NCBI RefSeq assembly: GCF_023736115.1
Contig: NZ_JAKQZC010000004.1
Coordinates: forward strand, 62,001-126,000
DNA from: Salinicola avicenniae
GTDB lineage: Bacteria; Pseudomonadota; Gammaproteobacteria; Pseudomonadales; Halomonadaceae
Direction of reading: 5' to 3'
Length of the DNA: 64,000 bases
Positions 27,065 through 34,440 of this stretch are shown here, piece by piece. A model generated the notes under the pieces. That model did not search any database and had not been told where the DNA came from. It worked only from the letters and a program-made list of their open reading frames with translations. Positions within the stretch are counted from its first letter, which is position 1; each line of letters starts with the position of its first letter. Position numbers and translations under genes: made by a program.

Positions 27065-27434
27065 CGTCTACGAGAATCATGTTGGCATACCGATTTTGCT
27101 TGTACAAGTGTTGTACTGCCACGTTTCGGTTCTTTGGTTATCCTGAGTTAACTTAACTTAGCTAAAGGCCTGATGCGGCGGGCCATGGCAGGCTTTGAAT
27201 GTTTTGAAATGATTTGTAATTTCCTCGTATAAGGGGCGTGGTGTGGGCCGCTAGCGTCGCTGCTGCCTGTTTTGAGTTGGCGATATTCCAGGACCGTCGG
27301 TGTCCTGTCACAGGTTGTACAAAAGCGCATCGTCAGCCGTGCCGCGACTCGGTAAATGACGCCCGGATCTCTGACCTCATTCTGTCACCCTCGTGCGCTA
27401 GCCTCGTTATCGGGGCCATGGAAGATGACCCTAT

Positions 27435-27460
27435 CAGGAAAGGCTGCCAGGAAAGGCTGC
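27435..27460. repeat. Perfect 13-nt tandem duplication
   Basis: CAGGAAAGGCTGC occurs twice in direct succession, upstream of the AI-2E family permease gene. Confidence 0.85.
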
Positions 27461-27786
27461 GAGCAGGAGGCTTGTGATGGGAACAGGGACGTCGCGACAC
27501 TGGCGCCCAGCCGTGAGGCTTGGCGCTTTTTCGTGTCTGATGCCTGTCCGGTCTGAGGCGTGGGCCTTTCGCTTTTCGGTATGTCGTTTTTGTCGGTAGA
27601 TCGTCTGTTTCGGTAAAGCGCCTGTCTTGCGCATGGGCATGGCGGGCATCGCGGTGGGTGAGCCGGAAACCGGGTTCGAGAGCCCGGCCGCCGCTGCGGA
27701 TGGCGTCGAGGCTGGTCAATTCGGTCGGACACCGCCGGGTGACTACCGCTATGCTGGGACCATATTCGTCTGCGATCGGTCGAGCC

Positions 27787-28896
27787 ATGAGTCCCCTGAG
27801 CCAACACAAGGCCTTCATCCTGCTACTGACGCTGGTCTCCATTGCTTTCGTCTGGCTGCTGCTGCCGTTCTATGGCGCCGTACTGTGGGCCGTCATTCTG
27901 GCGATCCTGTTCCAGCCCATGCACCGGCGGCTGGAGTCTCGCTTTCATCGTCGTCGTAACCTGACTGCCTTCGTCAGCGTCATGGCCTGCGTCTTTATCG
28001 TGATCATTCCGGTCTCGCTGATCTTCTTCTCGCTGGTTCGCGAGGGCACCAGCGTCTATCAGCGCATCAACAGCGGCGAGCTCGATATTGCCCGCTATCT
28101 CCAGCAGGTGCGAGACGCGCTGCCGGCTTCGGTACAGAGCTGGATGGGCAGCGCCGGCATCGGCAGCTTCTCGGATATCACCAACCGGCTGGGATCGGCG
28201 TTCGAACAGGGCAGCCAGTTGATCGCCAGTCGCGTGCTGAGCATTGGCCAGAACACACTGCAGTTTCTCGTCAGTGCCGGCATCATGCTCTATCTGCTGT
28301 TCTTCCTGTTTCGCGACGGCCGTTCGCTTGGCAGCCAGATTCGCGCCACCGCGCCGCTGAGCGACGAGTACACCTACCAGTTGATCGACAAGTTCACGGC
28401 CGTGGTGCGAGCCACGGTCAAGGGCAATGTCATTATCGCGGCGGCGCAGGGCGCGATCGGTGGGATCACCTTCTGGTTGCTGGGTATCGAGGCCGCGTTA
28501 CTGTGGGGCGTGCTCATGGCCTTCCTGTCGCTGCTACCGGCTATCGGCTCGGCGATTATCTGGGTGCCGGTCGCCGCTTATCTGCTGTTGACCGGCGCCT
28601 ATGCCAAGGGATTGATTCTCGTCTTCATCGGAGTGGTCGTCATCGGTCTCGTCGACAACCTGCTGCGACCGCCACTGGTGGGCAAGGAGACCAAACTGCC
28701 GGACTATGTGGTGCTGATCTCCACCGTCGGCGGCATGACGCTGCTCGGCATCAACGGCTTCGTGCTGGGGCCGCTGATCGCGGCCCTGTTCATCGTGGCC
28801 TGGTCGCTGTTTCGTCAGGAAAAAGAAGCGGATGCCGCTGCACCGGTTACGGCCGCGGAGCGGGAGGCGTCTCTCCCGCAGCCCAAGGACGCTTGA
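27787..28896 (+). CDS. AI-2E transporter family permease (PerM/YdiK-like)
   Basis: 369 residues. Two N-terminal helices (SQHKAFILLLTLVSIAFVWL, then PFYGAVLWAVILAILFQPMH), a long periplasmic helical region, and a C-terminal group of helices with the conserved PAIGSAIIWVPVA and LRPPLVGKETKLPDYVVL segments. The family exports small molecules or ions; the autoinducer-2 label is historical and not shown here. The ATG at 27787 gives the family N-terminus; the in-frame extension to 27658 is rejected. It is convergent with the EAL gene. Confidence 0.88.
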   Translation: MSPLSQHKAFILLLTLVSIAFVWLLLPFYGAVLWAVILAILFQPMHRRLESRFHRRRNLTAFVSVMACVFIVIIPVSLIFFSLVREGTSVYQRINSGELDIARYLQQVRDALPASVQSWMGSAGIGSFSDITNRLGSAFEQGSQLIASRVLSIGQNTLQFLVSAGIMLYLLFFLFRDGRSLGSQIRATAPLSDEYTYQLIDKFTAVVRATVKGNVIIAAAQGAIGGITFWLLGIEAALLWGVLMAFLSLLPAIGSAIIWVPVAAYLLLTGAYAKGLILVFIGVVVIGLVDNLLRPPLVGKETKLPDYVVLISTVGGMTLLGINGFVLGPLIAALFIVAWSLFRQEKEADAAAPVTAAEREASLPQPKDA

Positions 28897-28967
28897 GGTG
28901 GCGTTTGGGCGAGTCTCGAGGCGATGTCTCCAGAGATGGTCGTCTCCACGGAGCGATAGCTCGAGAG

Positions 28968-29031
28968 GTCCAGGTCTTAAGGAATCTAGGTTTCAAGGAA
29001 TCCAAGTCTCGAGGAGCCTAGGTCTCCAGAG
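28968..29031. repeat. Imperfect tandem repeat, 16 nt x 4, crossing a stop codon
   Basis: Units start at 28968, 28984, 29000 and 29016 (GTCCAGGTCTTAAGGA, ATCTAGGTTTCAAGGA, ATCCAAGTCTCGAGGA, GCCTAGGTCTCCAGAG). The last unit contains the stop codon and final codons of the minus-strand EAL gene, so the array appears to grow out of its 3' end. Confidence 0.82.
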
Positions 29032-30589
29032 GGCTTGCCTTGACCGGGGAGGATTCGGGTGACGTCGCCAGGGTTCTCATCAGGTCTTCGGCGGGCATCG
29101 GGCGCGCATAGAGATAGCCCTGCAGAAACTGGACGCCGCGCTGGCTGAGGTAGTCTCGTTGCAGCGTTGTCTCTATCCCTTCGGCGACGATACCCAGGTT
29201 GAGCCGAGTCGATAGATCGATGATGTTATCGAGCAGGTGGTGAGAAAGGGCGTCCTGTCCGACCATCGCCACGAAACTGCGATCGATCTTGAGGTAGTCG
29301 ACGTGGAACTGCCGCAAATAGGCCAGGCTGGCGTTGCCGGTGCCGAAGTCGTCGATCGCGATGCGGATATTCATGTTGCCTAGCGTTTCGAACAGCGCCG
29401 TCGTCATCTCGCTGGGCTTCAGCAGCTCGCGCTCGGTCAGCTCCAGCACCAGCGTGATGGTGTCGGCAGGAAAGGCCGAGAGAAACTGTTGGCACTGCTC
29501 GAGTAGATGTTTCCCCTCACAGTGAGAGGCACTGATGTTGAAGCCGACGTGGAATCCCGGCGACAGCTGGTAGACGTGCGGTGCCAGGTCTTTCGCTACC
29601 TTGGCCATCAGTTGGCTCGTCATACCGACGATCAATCCGGAGCGCTCCGCCAGCGGCACGAACTGGTCCGGTGGAATCAGCCCGGCCTGCGGATGATTCC
29701 AGCGCATCAGCACTTCGAGTCCCTTCCAGGTGTTCGTCTCGATATCCACGATCGGCTGGTAGAACGGCTCGAACTCGTTGTCACGCAGCCCTCGCCGAAT
29801 TTCACGCAGGGGCGAATTGCTGCGTCGCTCCAGCGCTCTTGCGCCAATGCCAAACAGTAGGCTCAACAGGGCCAGCATGATCAGCAGCGGACCAAAGTCG
29901 GCGCGCAGCAGTGGCCAGAGTGTAGTGTCGTCGGGTGAGGCACGCAGCGAGAAAGGATAGCGCGACGAGGTTGTCGTGATCTCGTGGGTTGCCTGCTCGC
30001 CCACCCCGTCGTGGAAGGTGTTGCCCTGGGCATCGAGCCAGAGATCGCCGATTTGGAGATCGATAGGGGCGCTGAGGCTGGTCAGCTGCAGCGTGTCGGC
30101 CAAATACTGGGTATCGATGCCGGCCAGCACGCTGCCGTCCGTTGTCTCCCGGCGGAAGATCAGCACCGCTCGCTCTGGCGTAACCTGGTTGCCAGGCATC
30201 AGCCGCAGTTGGCCGTCGACGTACTGCTCGGGCTCTTCGGGCGCGCCGGAGATGCCATAGAGCGACGTGCAGTAGATGTTTCCTTGGTGGGTCAGGTTGA
30301 GCGATCGTACGAATGGGGTCGCCATGCTGTGTTCCCGCAGCGGAAGCACGGCGGTCTGGCAACTGATGCCCACCAGGCTCGAGACCATGGTCGTGGCGTT
30401 GTCGGCATAGTCCAGAATCTGCTCGAGCTTGCCCTGTGCCTGCCGGATGCCCTCGGCCGTCTGGCGTTCGTGCGCGCGCTCGGCCTGCCAGTAGATCAGC
30501 GGGGCACCTAGCAGTAGCGGCAGCAACGCCACCAGCCAGGCCCACGGCAGGCCAAAGGGGCTGGAGTATCGTGACCGGGACAGGGGCAT
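29018..30589 (-). CDS. CSS-motif EAL-domain c-di-GMP phosphodiesterase
   Basis: 523 residues. An N-terminal helix (about 14-35), a periplasmic region containing the CSS-type motif (SSLVGISC with later paired Cys), a second helix near 240-260 and a C-terminal EAL domain. Catalytic positions are all present: EVL in place of EAL, FNIS, ELTERE, DDFGTG, KIDRSF and AEGIE, so hydrolysis of cyclic di-GMP is expected. CSS-type enzymes are controlled by periplasmic disulphide state, linking redox to motility or biofilm. The ATG at 30589 begins the membrane anchor. The 3' end carries a 16-nt repeat array. Confidence 0.9.
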   Translation of the reverse strand: MPLSRSRYSSPFGLPWAWLVALLPLLLGAPLIYWQAERAHERQTAEGIRQAQGKLEQILDYADNATTMVSSLVGISCQTAVLPLREHSMATPFVRSLNLTHQGNIYCTSLYGISGAPEEPEQYVDGQLRLMPGNQVTPERAVLIFRRETTDGSVLAGIDTQYLADTLQLTSLSAPIDLQIGDLWLDAQGNTFHDGVGEQATHEITTTSSRYPFSLRASPDDTTLWPLLRADFGPLLIMLALLSLLFGIGARALERRSNSPLREIRRGLRDNEFEPFYQPIVDIETNTWKGLEVLMRWNHPQAGLIPPDQFVPLAERSGLIVGMTSQLMAKVAKDLAPHVYQLSPGFHVGFNISASHCEGKHLLEQCQQFLSAFPADTITLVLELTERELLKPSEMTTALFETLGNMNIRIAIDDFGTGNASLAYLRQFHVDYLKIDRSFVAMVGQDALSHHLLDNIIDLSTRLNLGIVAEGIETTLQRDYLSQRGVQFLQGYLYARPMPAEDLMRTLATSPESSPVKASPLET

Positions 30590-30746
30590 AGGGAAACGCC
30601 TTCGCAAAAAACCAGCAATATCACGCAGTGACGGGAGGAGCCAGTGGCAGTAAGGTGGCCGCGCCGCGCCCACCGCCAGCGGTGCACTGAAATGGCGTTT
30701 CGTGGTTGTCTCTCCGAGGTTGGCTGATTATGATAGGCGCCGCCTG

Positions 30747-30822
30747 GCCGGTGTAGCTCAGTCGGCAGAGCAACGCATTCGTAATGCGTAGGTCGGAGGT
30801 TCGAATCCTCTCACCGGCACCA
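30747..30822 (+). tRNA. tRNA-Thr (anticodon CGT)
   Basis: A 76-base cloverleaf with encoded CCA. The acceptor arms GCCGGTG and CACCGGC pair perfectly. The anticodon stem ACGCA/TGCGT encloses TTCGTAA, giving CGT, and the T arm contains GGTTCGAATCC. Confidence 0.97.
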
Positions 30823-31144
30823 GGTGTCCTTCCCCTTGTCGTCATTGTTTGTCCTTTCGAGAGCCGCCCAGCGCGGTTTTTTGCGTTGCTATTCTGCGTG
30901 TTGACGCCGTTACCATCCACGTTGTCCGCCGGAGCGACGTTGTCAGGGTTATCGACCGCGACTCGAAAATCCTTTGGCCTGCGAGCGTCGTGCCGTCTCC
31001 GGTCGAGCCATGTGCCGCAAGGAGCCGTGACGTTGCGCGGTATTTCTCCTGCCGGCGGTCGTATCTCTTTCAGCCTCTTGATGTGCGGCCTTCTTCTATA
31101 CTCGGTGGCGATCGCTCTTCTGACCCGGCTACCCGGGAGCTGCC
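30823..31144. other. Intergenic region after tRNA-Thr
   Basis: 322 bases. It holds the tRNA terminator at 30862 and the promoter side of the 31145 gene. No integrase and no repeat of the tRNA 3' end was seen, so there is no sign of an inserted element. Confidence 0.5.
30862..30882 (+). terminator. Intrinsic terminator of tRNA-Thr
   Basis: AGCCGC and GCGGTT arms (one G-T pair) with a five-base loop, running into six T. Confidence 0.75.
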
Positions 31145-31423
31145 ATGAAAGTTGCCTTGTTGGGCGTCGCTTTATGTTGTCTCGCGTTGCCGGCCGTTGC
31201 CTCGCCGCCAGACGGTGAGCGGGGCTGTGCCGATTTTCGCTGTCGTTTCGGGGATGTCCCGCATCGGTCGCCGCCGTTGATCGCGGAACCGTTCGAGTCC
31301 TTCTACAAGGATGCGGTGGTGCGCCCCATGCGCCCCTATCAGCACTGGGGTGAACCTTCGCGCTGGGCGGCGTCTCGCCATCAGGAGGCGGCCGAACGGC
31401 AGCCGCGCGAGCGCTATCGCTGA
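31145..31423 (+). CDS. Small secreted protein
   Basis: 92 residues. A signal peptide of about 19 residues (LLGVALCCLALPAVAS) is followed by a polar mature part with two cysteines close together (CADFRC), Pro- and Arg-rich toward the end. The ATG follows GGGAGC at good spacing. No family recognised; periplasmic by inference. Confidence 0.6.
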   Translation: MKVALLGVALCCLALPAVASPPDGERGCADFRCRFGDVPHRSPPLIAEPFESFYKDAVVRPMRPYQHWGEPSRWAASRHQEAAERQPRERYR

Positions 31424-31858
31424 GAGAAGGGAACCTCGATATCGGCGTGGAACGGTGTTGGCCGAACCCTAGGCATGCACGTTGGCCATGGCGGCAGTCG
31501 GTACGCGGAAGGTCTTGTTACGCAAGGATACAAAACTATTGAAACTAATTATCCTGAATCAATTTTACTTATCCGGTTTATCCCGTAGCCTGTGCGCATC
31601 CATTGGATGGATACTCGCCAGGAATACCGATGCAGGGATGTGTCATACCACGGAAGTTCGGTTTGCGAGGGCCGTGATAGCCAGCACTATGGGTAATGCT
31701 GACTGAGGGTCTTGCCGTCTTGCGTCACGGCCCTCTTTTATCCCTTCTTACCCTTCTTATTATCCTTTCTGAAATGTTCTGCATTGTTCTTGTCGCGCCG
31801 CGCTTCGCGCTTCGCCGTTCCGGCAGGCGTTCGTGCGGTCATCCGTCGGCACGACGCG
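31424..31858. other. Intergenic region containing a candidate small RNA
   Basis: 435 bases. An AT-rich promoter-like stretch (about 31530-31580) is followed by GGA-rich sequence and a strong terminal hairpin (31667-31735). The segment 31740-31858 is pyrimidine-rich with nothing recognised. Confidence 0.5.
31580..31739 (+). ncRNA. Candidate GGA-rich small RNA with terminal stem
   Basis: A possible promoter (TTGAAA at 31539, AT-rich -10 near 31562 or 31577) precedes a segment with repeated GGA: a 6-base hairpin ATCCAT-TGG-ATGGAT at 31598-31612, CCAGGA near 31618, CAGGGATG near 31633 and CACGGA near 31649; a CAAGGA also lies upstream at 31523. It ends in an 11-base stem (GAGGGCCGTGA at 31667-31677 with TCACGGCCCTC at 31725-31735) followed by TTTTA. 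The pattern resembles CsrA/RsmA-titrating RNAs, but only one GGA-loop hairpin is clear. No matching GacA box was found. Confidence 0.3.
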
Positions 31859-32050
31859 TCAGGCGACGCGTGCTGCATCCCGTTTCTCGCGATTCAAGGC
31901 GATCATCGCCTTTTCCAGGTCGGCGGTATGGCATTTCACCGCCATGCAGCGGGTGCAGCGCACATGGCGCTGGTCGCTGTCCGGCAACGGCAGGAAAAAC
32001 TGATCGTGATGGCAGACCGAGCAGGTTAGGTCGAGCGTGACGCGAATCAT
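31859..32050 (-). CDS. Small zinc-ribbon-like protein, paralogue of 26505-26702
   Basis: 63 residues with CSVC, CTRC and KC knuckles. N-terminus and spacing match the 26505 protein (TLDLTCSVCHHDQF here against TLDLTCSICSHQQF there). A GAGGAG ribosome site precedes the ATG at 32050. Its leader lacks the GGA hairpins of the other locus, and no second ribbon gene accompanies it. Function unknown. Confidence 0.72.
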   Translation of the reverse strand: MIRVTLDLTCSVCHHDQFFLPLPDSDQRHVRCTRCMAVKCHTADLEKAMIALNREKRDAARVA

Positions 32051-32498
32051 GGCAATCTCCTCGAATGATCGGCCCGCGGACGTGTGCGCGGGAACGTACG
32101 TCTCAGTCTGCAGGTGCTATGTGACGCGACGATGAAGCGGCCGCCGTGAAGCGGTTTCCTCCCGCGATCCGGGCGCGAAAAAGACGCGTTCAAGGGGGAC
32201 ACGTGCTTAGGGATTTGAAGGGGGACCAGTCCTTGGGGAAAAAGTCCTCTGCGGTTGATTTAAGTTATCGTGTCCGACGACGGCGGCTGACACCGTGGGG
32301 CGGTCGAGGCCGCGTGATCCCTGGTAACGGCTCCCGAGTCGACCGATGGCTCGGCGGTTGAAATCCCCGCGACCTCTTCTAGGATGGAGTTCCCATTGCA
32401 AGACACATGAGGATCCTTTGACCCCTCTCTGAATCCAAAAGGCGCCATAGCGCCGAGGACTGGATCTGAACCCTGATCACAAACTTGGAGGTGATTGG
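32051..32498. other. Upstream region of ectD
   Basis: 448 bases. It holds a two-copy 26-nt repeat (32189-32239), a TTGATT-type promoter patch near 32256, and GGAGGTGA as the ectD ribosome site. No gene is convincing here. Confidence 0.5.
32189..32239. repeat. Imperfect 26-nt tandem duplication upstream of ectD
   Basis: Two 25-base units (32189-32213 and 32215-32239), one base apart, share AAGGGGGAC and a CTTRGGGA end. They lie upstream of the ectD promoter region. Confidence 0.65.
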
Positions 32499-33449
32499 AT
32501 GTCAGTACAGACCGCATCCCCCCAATATCCGACCACGACGTGGACGAAGCAGGATCGCTATCCGACACGTTTGCGCCAGCCGCAGGACGCGCTCTGGCGC
32601 CAGCGTCAGGAACCGGTCGTCAAGGGTCGCCATCTCGAAGGCCCCTTGCACGGCGAGCAGCTCGAGGCCTTTGATCGCGACGGCTTTCTGTTCGAGCCTA
32701 ACTTCCTCGACCAGACGGAAGTTCAGGCGCTGTCGGACGAGCTGGCCGCGCTGCTGAAACGCGATGACTTCCGCGATCGCGATTTCTCGATTACCGAACC
32801 CGACAGCCGCGAGATCCGCTCGCTGTTCGCGGTGCATTTTCTCTCTCAGCGTTTCGCCGAGCTGGCGAACGACCCGCGCATGGTCGGCCGCGCACGACAG
32901 ATTGTCGGTGGTGACGTGTACGTTCACCAGTCGCGGATCAACTACAAGCCCGGGTTTCACGGCAAGGGTTTCAACTGGCACTCGGACTTCGAGACCTGGC
33001 ATGCCGAAGATGGCATGCCGGCGATGAATGCCGTCAGTGCGTCGATCATTCTGACCGACAACCATCACTTCAACGGCCCGCTGATGCTGATCCCCGGGTC
33101 GCATCGGGTGTTCGTGCACTGTCTGGGCGAGACGCCGGACGATAATCACAAGCAGTCGTTGAAGCAGCAGGAGCTCGGTGTGCCCAGCCATGAGGCGCTA
33201 GACCGCCTGATCGAGCAGAACGGCATTCAGGCGCCGACCGGCGCCGCCGGCGGCCTGCTGTTGTTCGACTGCAACACCCTGCACGGCTCCAACGCCAATA
33301 TGTCGCCGGACCCACGCAGCAACGCCTTCTTCGTCTATAACCGGCGCGACAACGCCTGTGTGCAGCCGTTTGGCGCCAGCCGCCCGCGGCCCTCGTTTCT
33401 GGCGCACCAGCCGGACGAGACCTGGACGCCGAGCGAGGACACGCACTGA
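32499..33449 (+). CDS. ectD: Ectoine 5-hydroxylase
   Basis: 316 residues. Fe(II)/2-oxoglutarate dioxygenase that converts ectoine to 5-hydroxyectoine in the cytoplasm, an osmo- and thermoprotectant. The family signature runs from FHGKGFNWHSDF through ETWHAEDGM, with iron ligands H161, D163 and H262 and a conserved 2-oxoglutarate Arg further on. GGAGGTGA precedes the ATG. No ectABC genes are within the window, so it is not part of an ectABCD operon here; a strong terminator follows directly. Confidence 0.97.
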   Translation: MSVQTASPQYPTTTWTKQDRYPTRLRQPQDALWRQRQEPVVKGRHLEGPLHGEQLEAFDRDGFLFEPNFLDQTEVQALSDELAALLKRDDFRDRDFSITEPDSREIRSLFAVHFLSQRFAELANDPRMVGRARQIVGGDVYVHQSRINYKPGFHGKGFNWHSDFETWHAEDGMPAMNAVSASIILTDNHHFNGPLMLIPGSHRVFVHCLGETPDDNHKQSLKQQELGVPSHEALDRLIEQNGIQAPTGAAGGLLLFDCNTLHGSNANMSPDPRSNAFFVYNRRDNACVQPFGASRPRPSFLAHQPDETWTPSEDTH

Positions 33450-33458
33450 CGACGTGAG

Positions 33459-33478
33459 TCGCCCGCGCTGGCGGGCGA
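33459..33478 (+). terminator. Hairpin after ectD
   Basis: TCGCCCGC and GCGGGCGA arms with a four-base loop, nine bases past the stop. No T run; it precedes the stronger terminator at 33488. Confidence 0.55.
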
Positions 33479-33487
33479 TGCCAACGA

Positions 33488-33535
33488 GCCGCCGTTGGGG
33501 GTAGACTCGATAAGTCGCCCCCGCGGCGGCTTTTT
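33488..33535 (+). terminator. Intrinsic terminator of ectD
   Basis: GCCGCCG and CGGCGGC outer arms enclose a GGGGG/CCCCC stem and a small GACT/AGTC stem, then five T. Confidence 0.85.
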
Positions 33536-33584
33536 CATGGGTACGTTTCCCTTCCGTCACCGTTGTCTGCGTCAGGAGCGCTGC

Positions 33585-34247
33585 ATGTCCTTCACTACCC
33601 GTTACACCGACGGCCGCGAAACCGGTCTCCCGCTCGGCAAGATTCTCTGCGTTGGCCGCAATTACGCCGAGCACGCCGCGGAGCTGAACAACCCCGTTCC
33701 TGCCTCGCCGCTGCTGTTCATGAAGCCTGCCACCAGCGCGGTGGCACTGGAAGAGCCGCTCGTCGAGCAGTTCGCGTTCGGGGAGGTGCATTTCGAGACC
33801 GAGCTGGCGCTACTGATAGGCAAGCGCTTGAGCCGCGCCTCGCGGGAGGATGCACCGGAAGCGATCGCCGGTGTGGGCCTGGCGCTGGACTTGACGCTGC
33901 GCGATGTGCAGTCCGCGTTGAAAGAGAAAGGCCACCCGTGGGAGCGAGCCAAGGCGTTCGACGGCGCCTGCCCGCTGTCACGTTTTGTCGCCTTGGAGAG
34001 CGTACCCGACTGGTCGGCCATTACCTTCCATCTCGATATCGACGGCAAGCGCCAGCAGAGTGGGAAGGCGAGCGACATGCTGTTCGATATCCCCGCGCTG
34101 CTCGAAGAGATGAGCGCGACCTTTACCCTGGAGCCGGGCGATGTCGTGCTGACCGGCACGCCGGCCGGCGTCGGCAAGCTGCCGCGCGAAGCCGTACTGG
34201 GCTTGTCGATGTCACTGGGACTGGATGTCGGCACGCGCACGCGATAA
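33585..34247 (+). CDS. Fumarylacetoacetate hydrolase-family protein (YcgM-like)
   Basis: 220 residues, the length of the short FAH family (acylpyruvase/oxaloacetate decarboxylase-type YcgM, FAHD1). Motifs: ILCVGRNYAEHAAEL at the start, metal-binding EVHFETELALLIG, then ALDLTLRDVQ and the C-terminal VLTGTPAGVGKL. The ATG at 33585 follows CAGGAG; the in-frame extension to 33495 runs through the ectD terminator and is rejected. It forms a single-gene unit bounded by strong terminators. Confidence 0.88.
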   Translation: MSFTTRYTDGRETGLPLGKILCVGRNYAEHAAELNNPVPASPLLFMKPATSAVALEEPLVEQFAFGEVHFETELALLIGKRLSRASREDAPEAIAGVGLALDLTLRDVQSALKEKGHPWERAKAFDGACPLSRFVALESVPDWSAITFHLDIDGKRQQSGKASDMLFDIPALLEEMSATFTLEPGDVVLTGTPAGVGKLPREAVLGLSMSLGLDVGTRTR

Positions 34248-34262
34248 CCGCCGCGATGAGTA

Positions 34263-34302
34263 ACGACAAACGCCAGCGACCTGGGTCGCTGGCGTTTGTC
34301 GT
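34263..34302. terminator. Bidirectional terminator
   Basis: Perfect 18-base arms (from ACGACAAACGCCAGCGAC) with a four-base loop, between the convergent FAH-family and speA genes. Confidence 0.85.
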
Positions 34303-34349
34303 CAGGAGAGATCACCTGTGGCGATCGCCGCGGGCGTCTGACTCAGCAG

Positions 34350-34440
34350 TGCTTTCCTCCTGAGGCGTTTTCTCCAGAGACACTTCCTCCAGAGGCGCTT
34401 CCTCCAGAAGCGTTTTCCTACAGAAGCGTTTTACTCTAAA
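34350..34440. repeat. Imperfect tandem repeat, 15 nt x 6, crossing the speA stop codon
   Basis: Units such as GCGTTTTCTCCAGAG, ACACTTCCTCCAGAG and GCGCTTCCTCCAGAA repeat every 15-16 bases from 34350. The last unit (34426-34440) covers the final codons and stop of speA on the minus strand. Confidence 0.88.

Larger units (their letters stand above)
26951..27786. other. Long intergenic region
   Basis: 836 bases. The right-hand part of the zinc-ribbon leader occupies its first 114 bases. Further on are two TTGTACAA palindromes (27100-27107, 27315-27322), an AT-rich TTAACTTAA stretch near 27148, and a perfect 13-base duplication at 27435-27460. No convincing gene was found in 27165-27786. Confidence 0.5.

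Noticed and set aside
30747-31144. tRNA-Thr as an integration site
   Set aside because: No repeat of the tRNA 3' end and no integrase or mobile gene follows.
31482-31706. 74-codon open frame on the + strand
   Set aside because: No ribosome site, no family resemblance, and it overlaps the structured candidate RNA.
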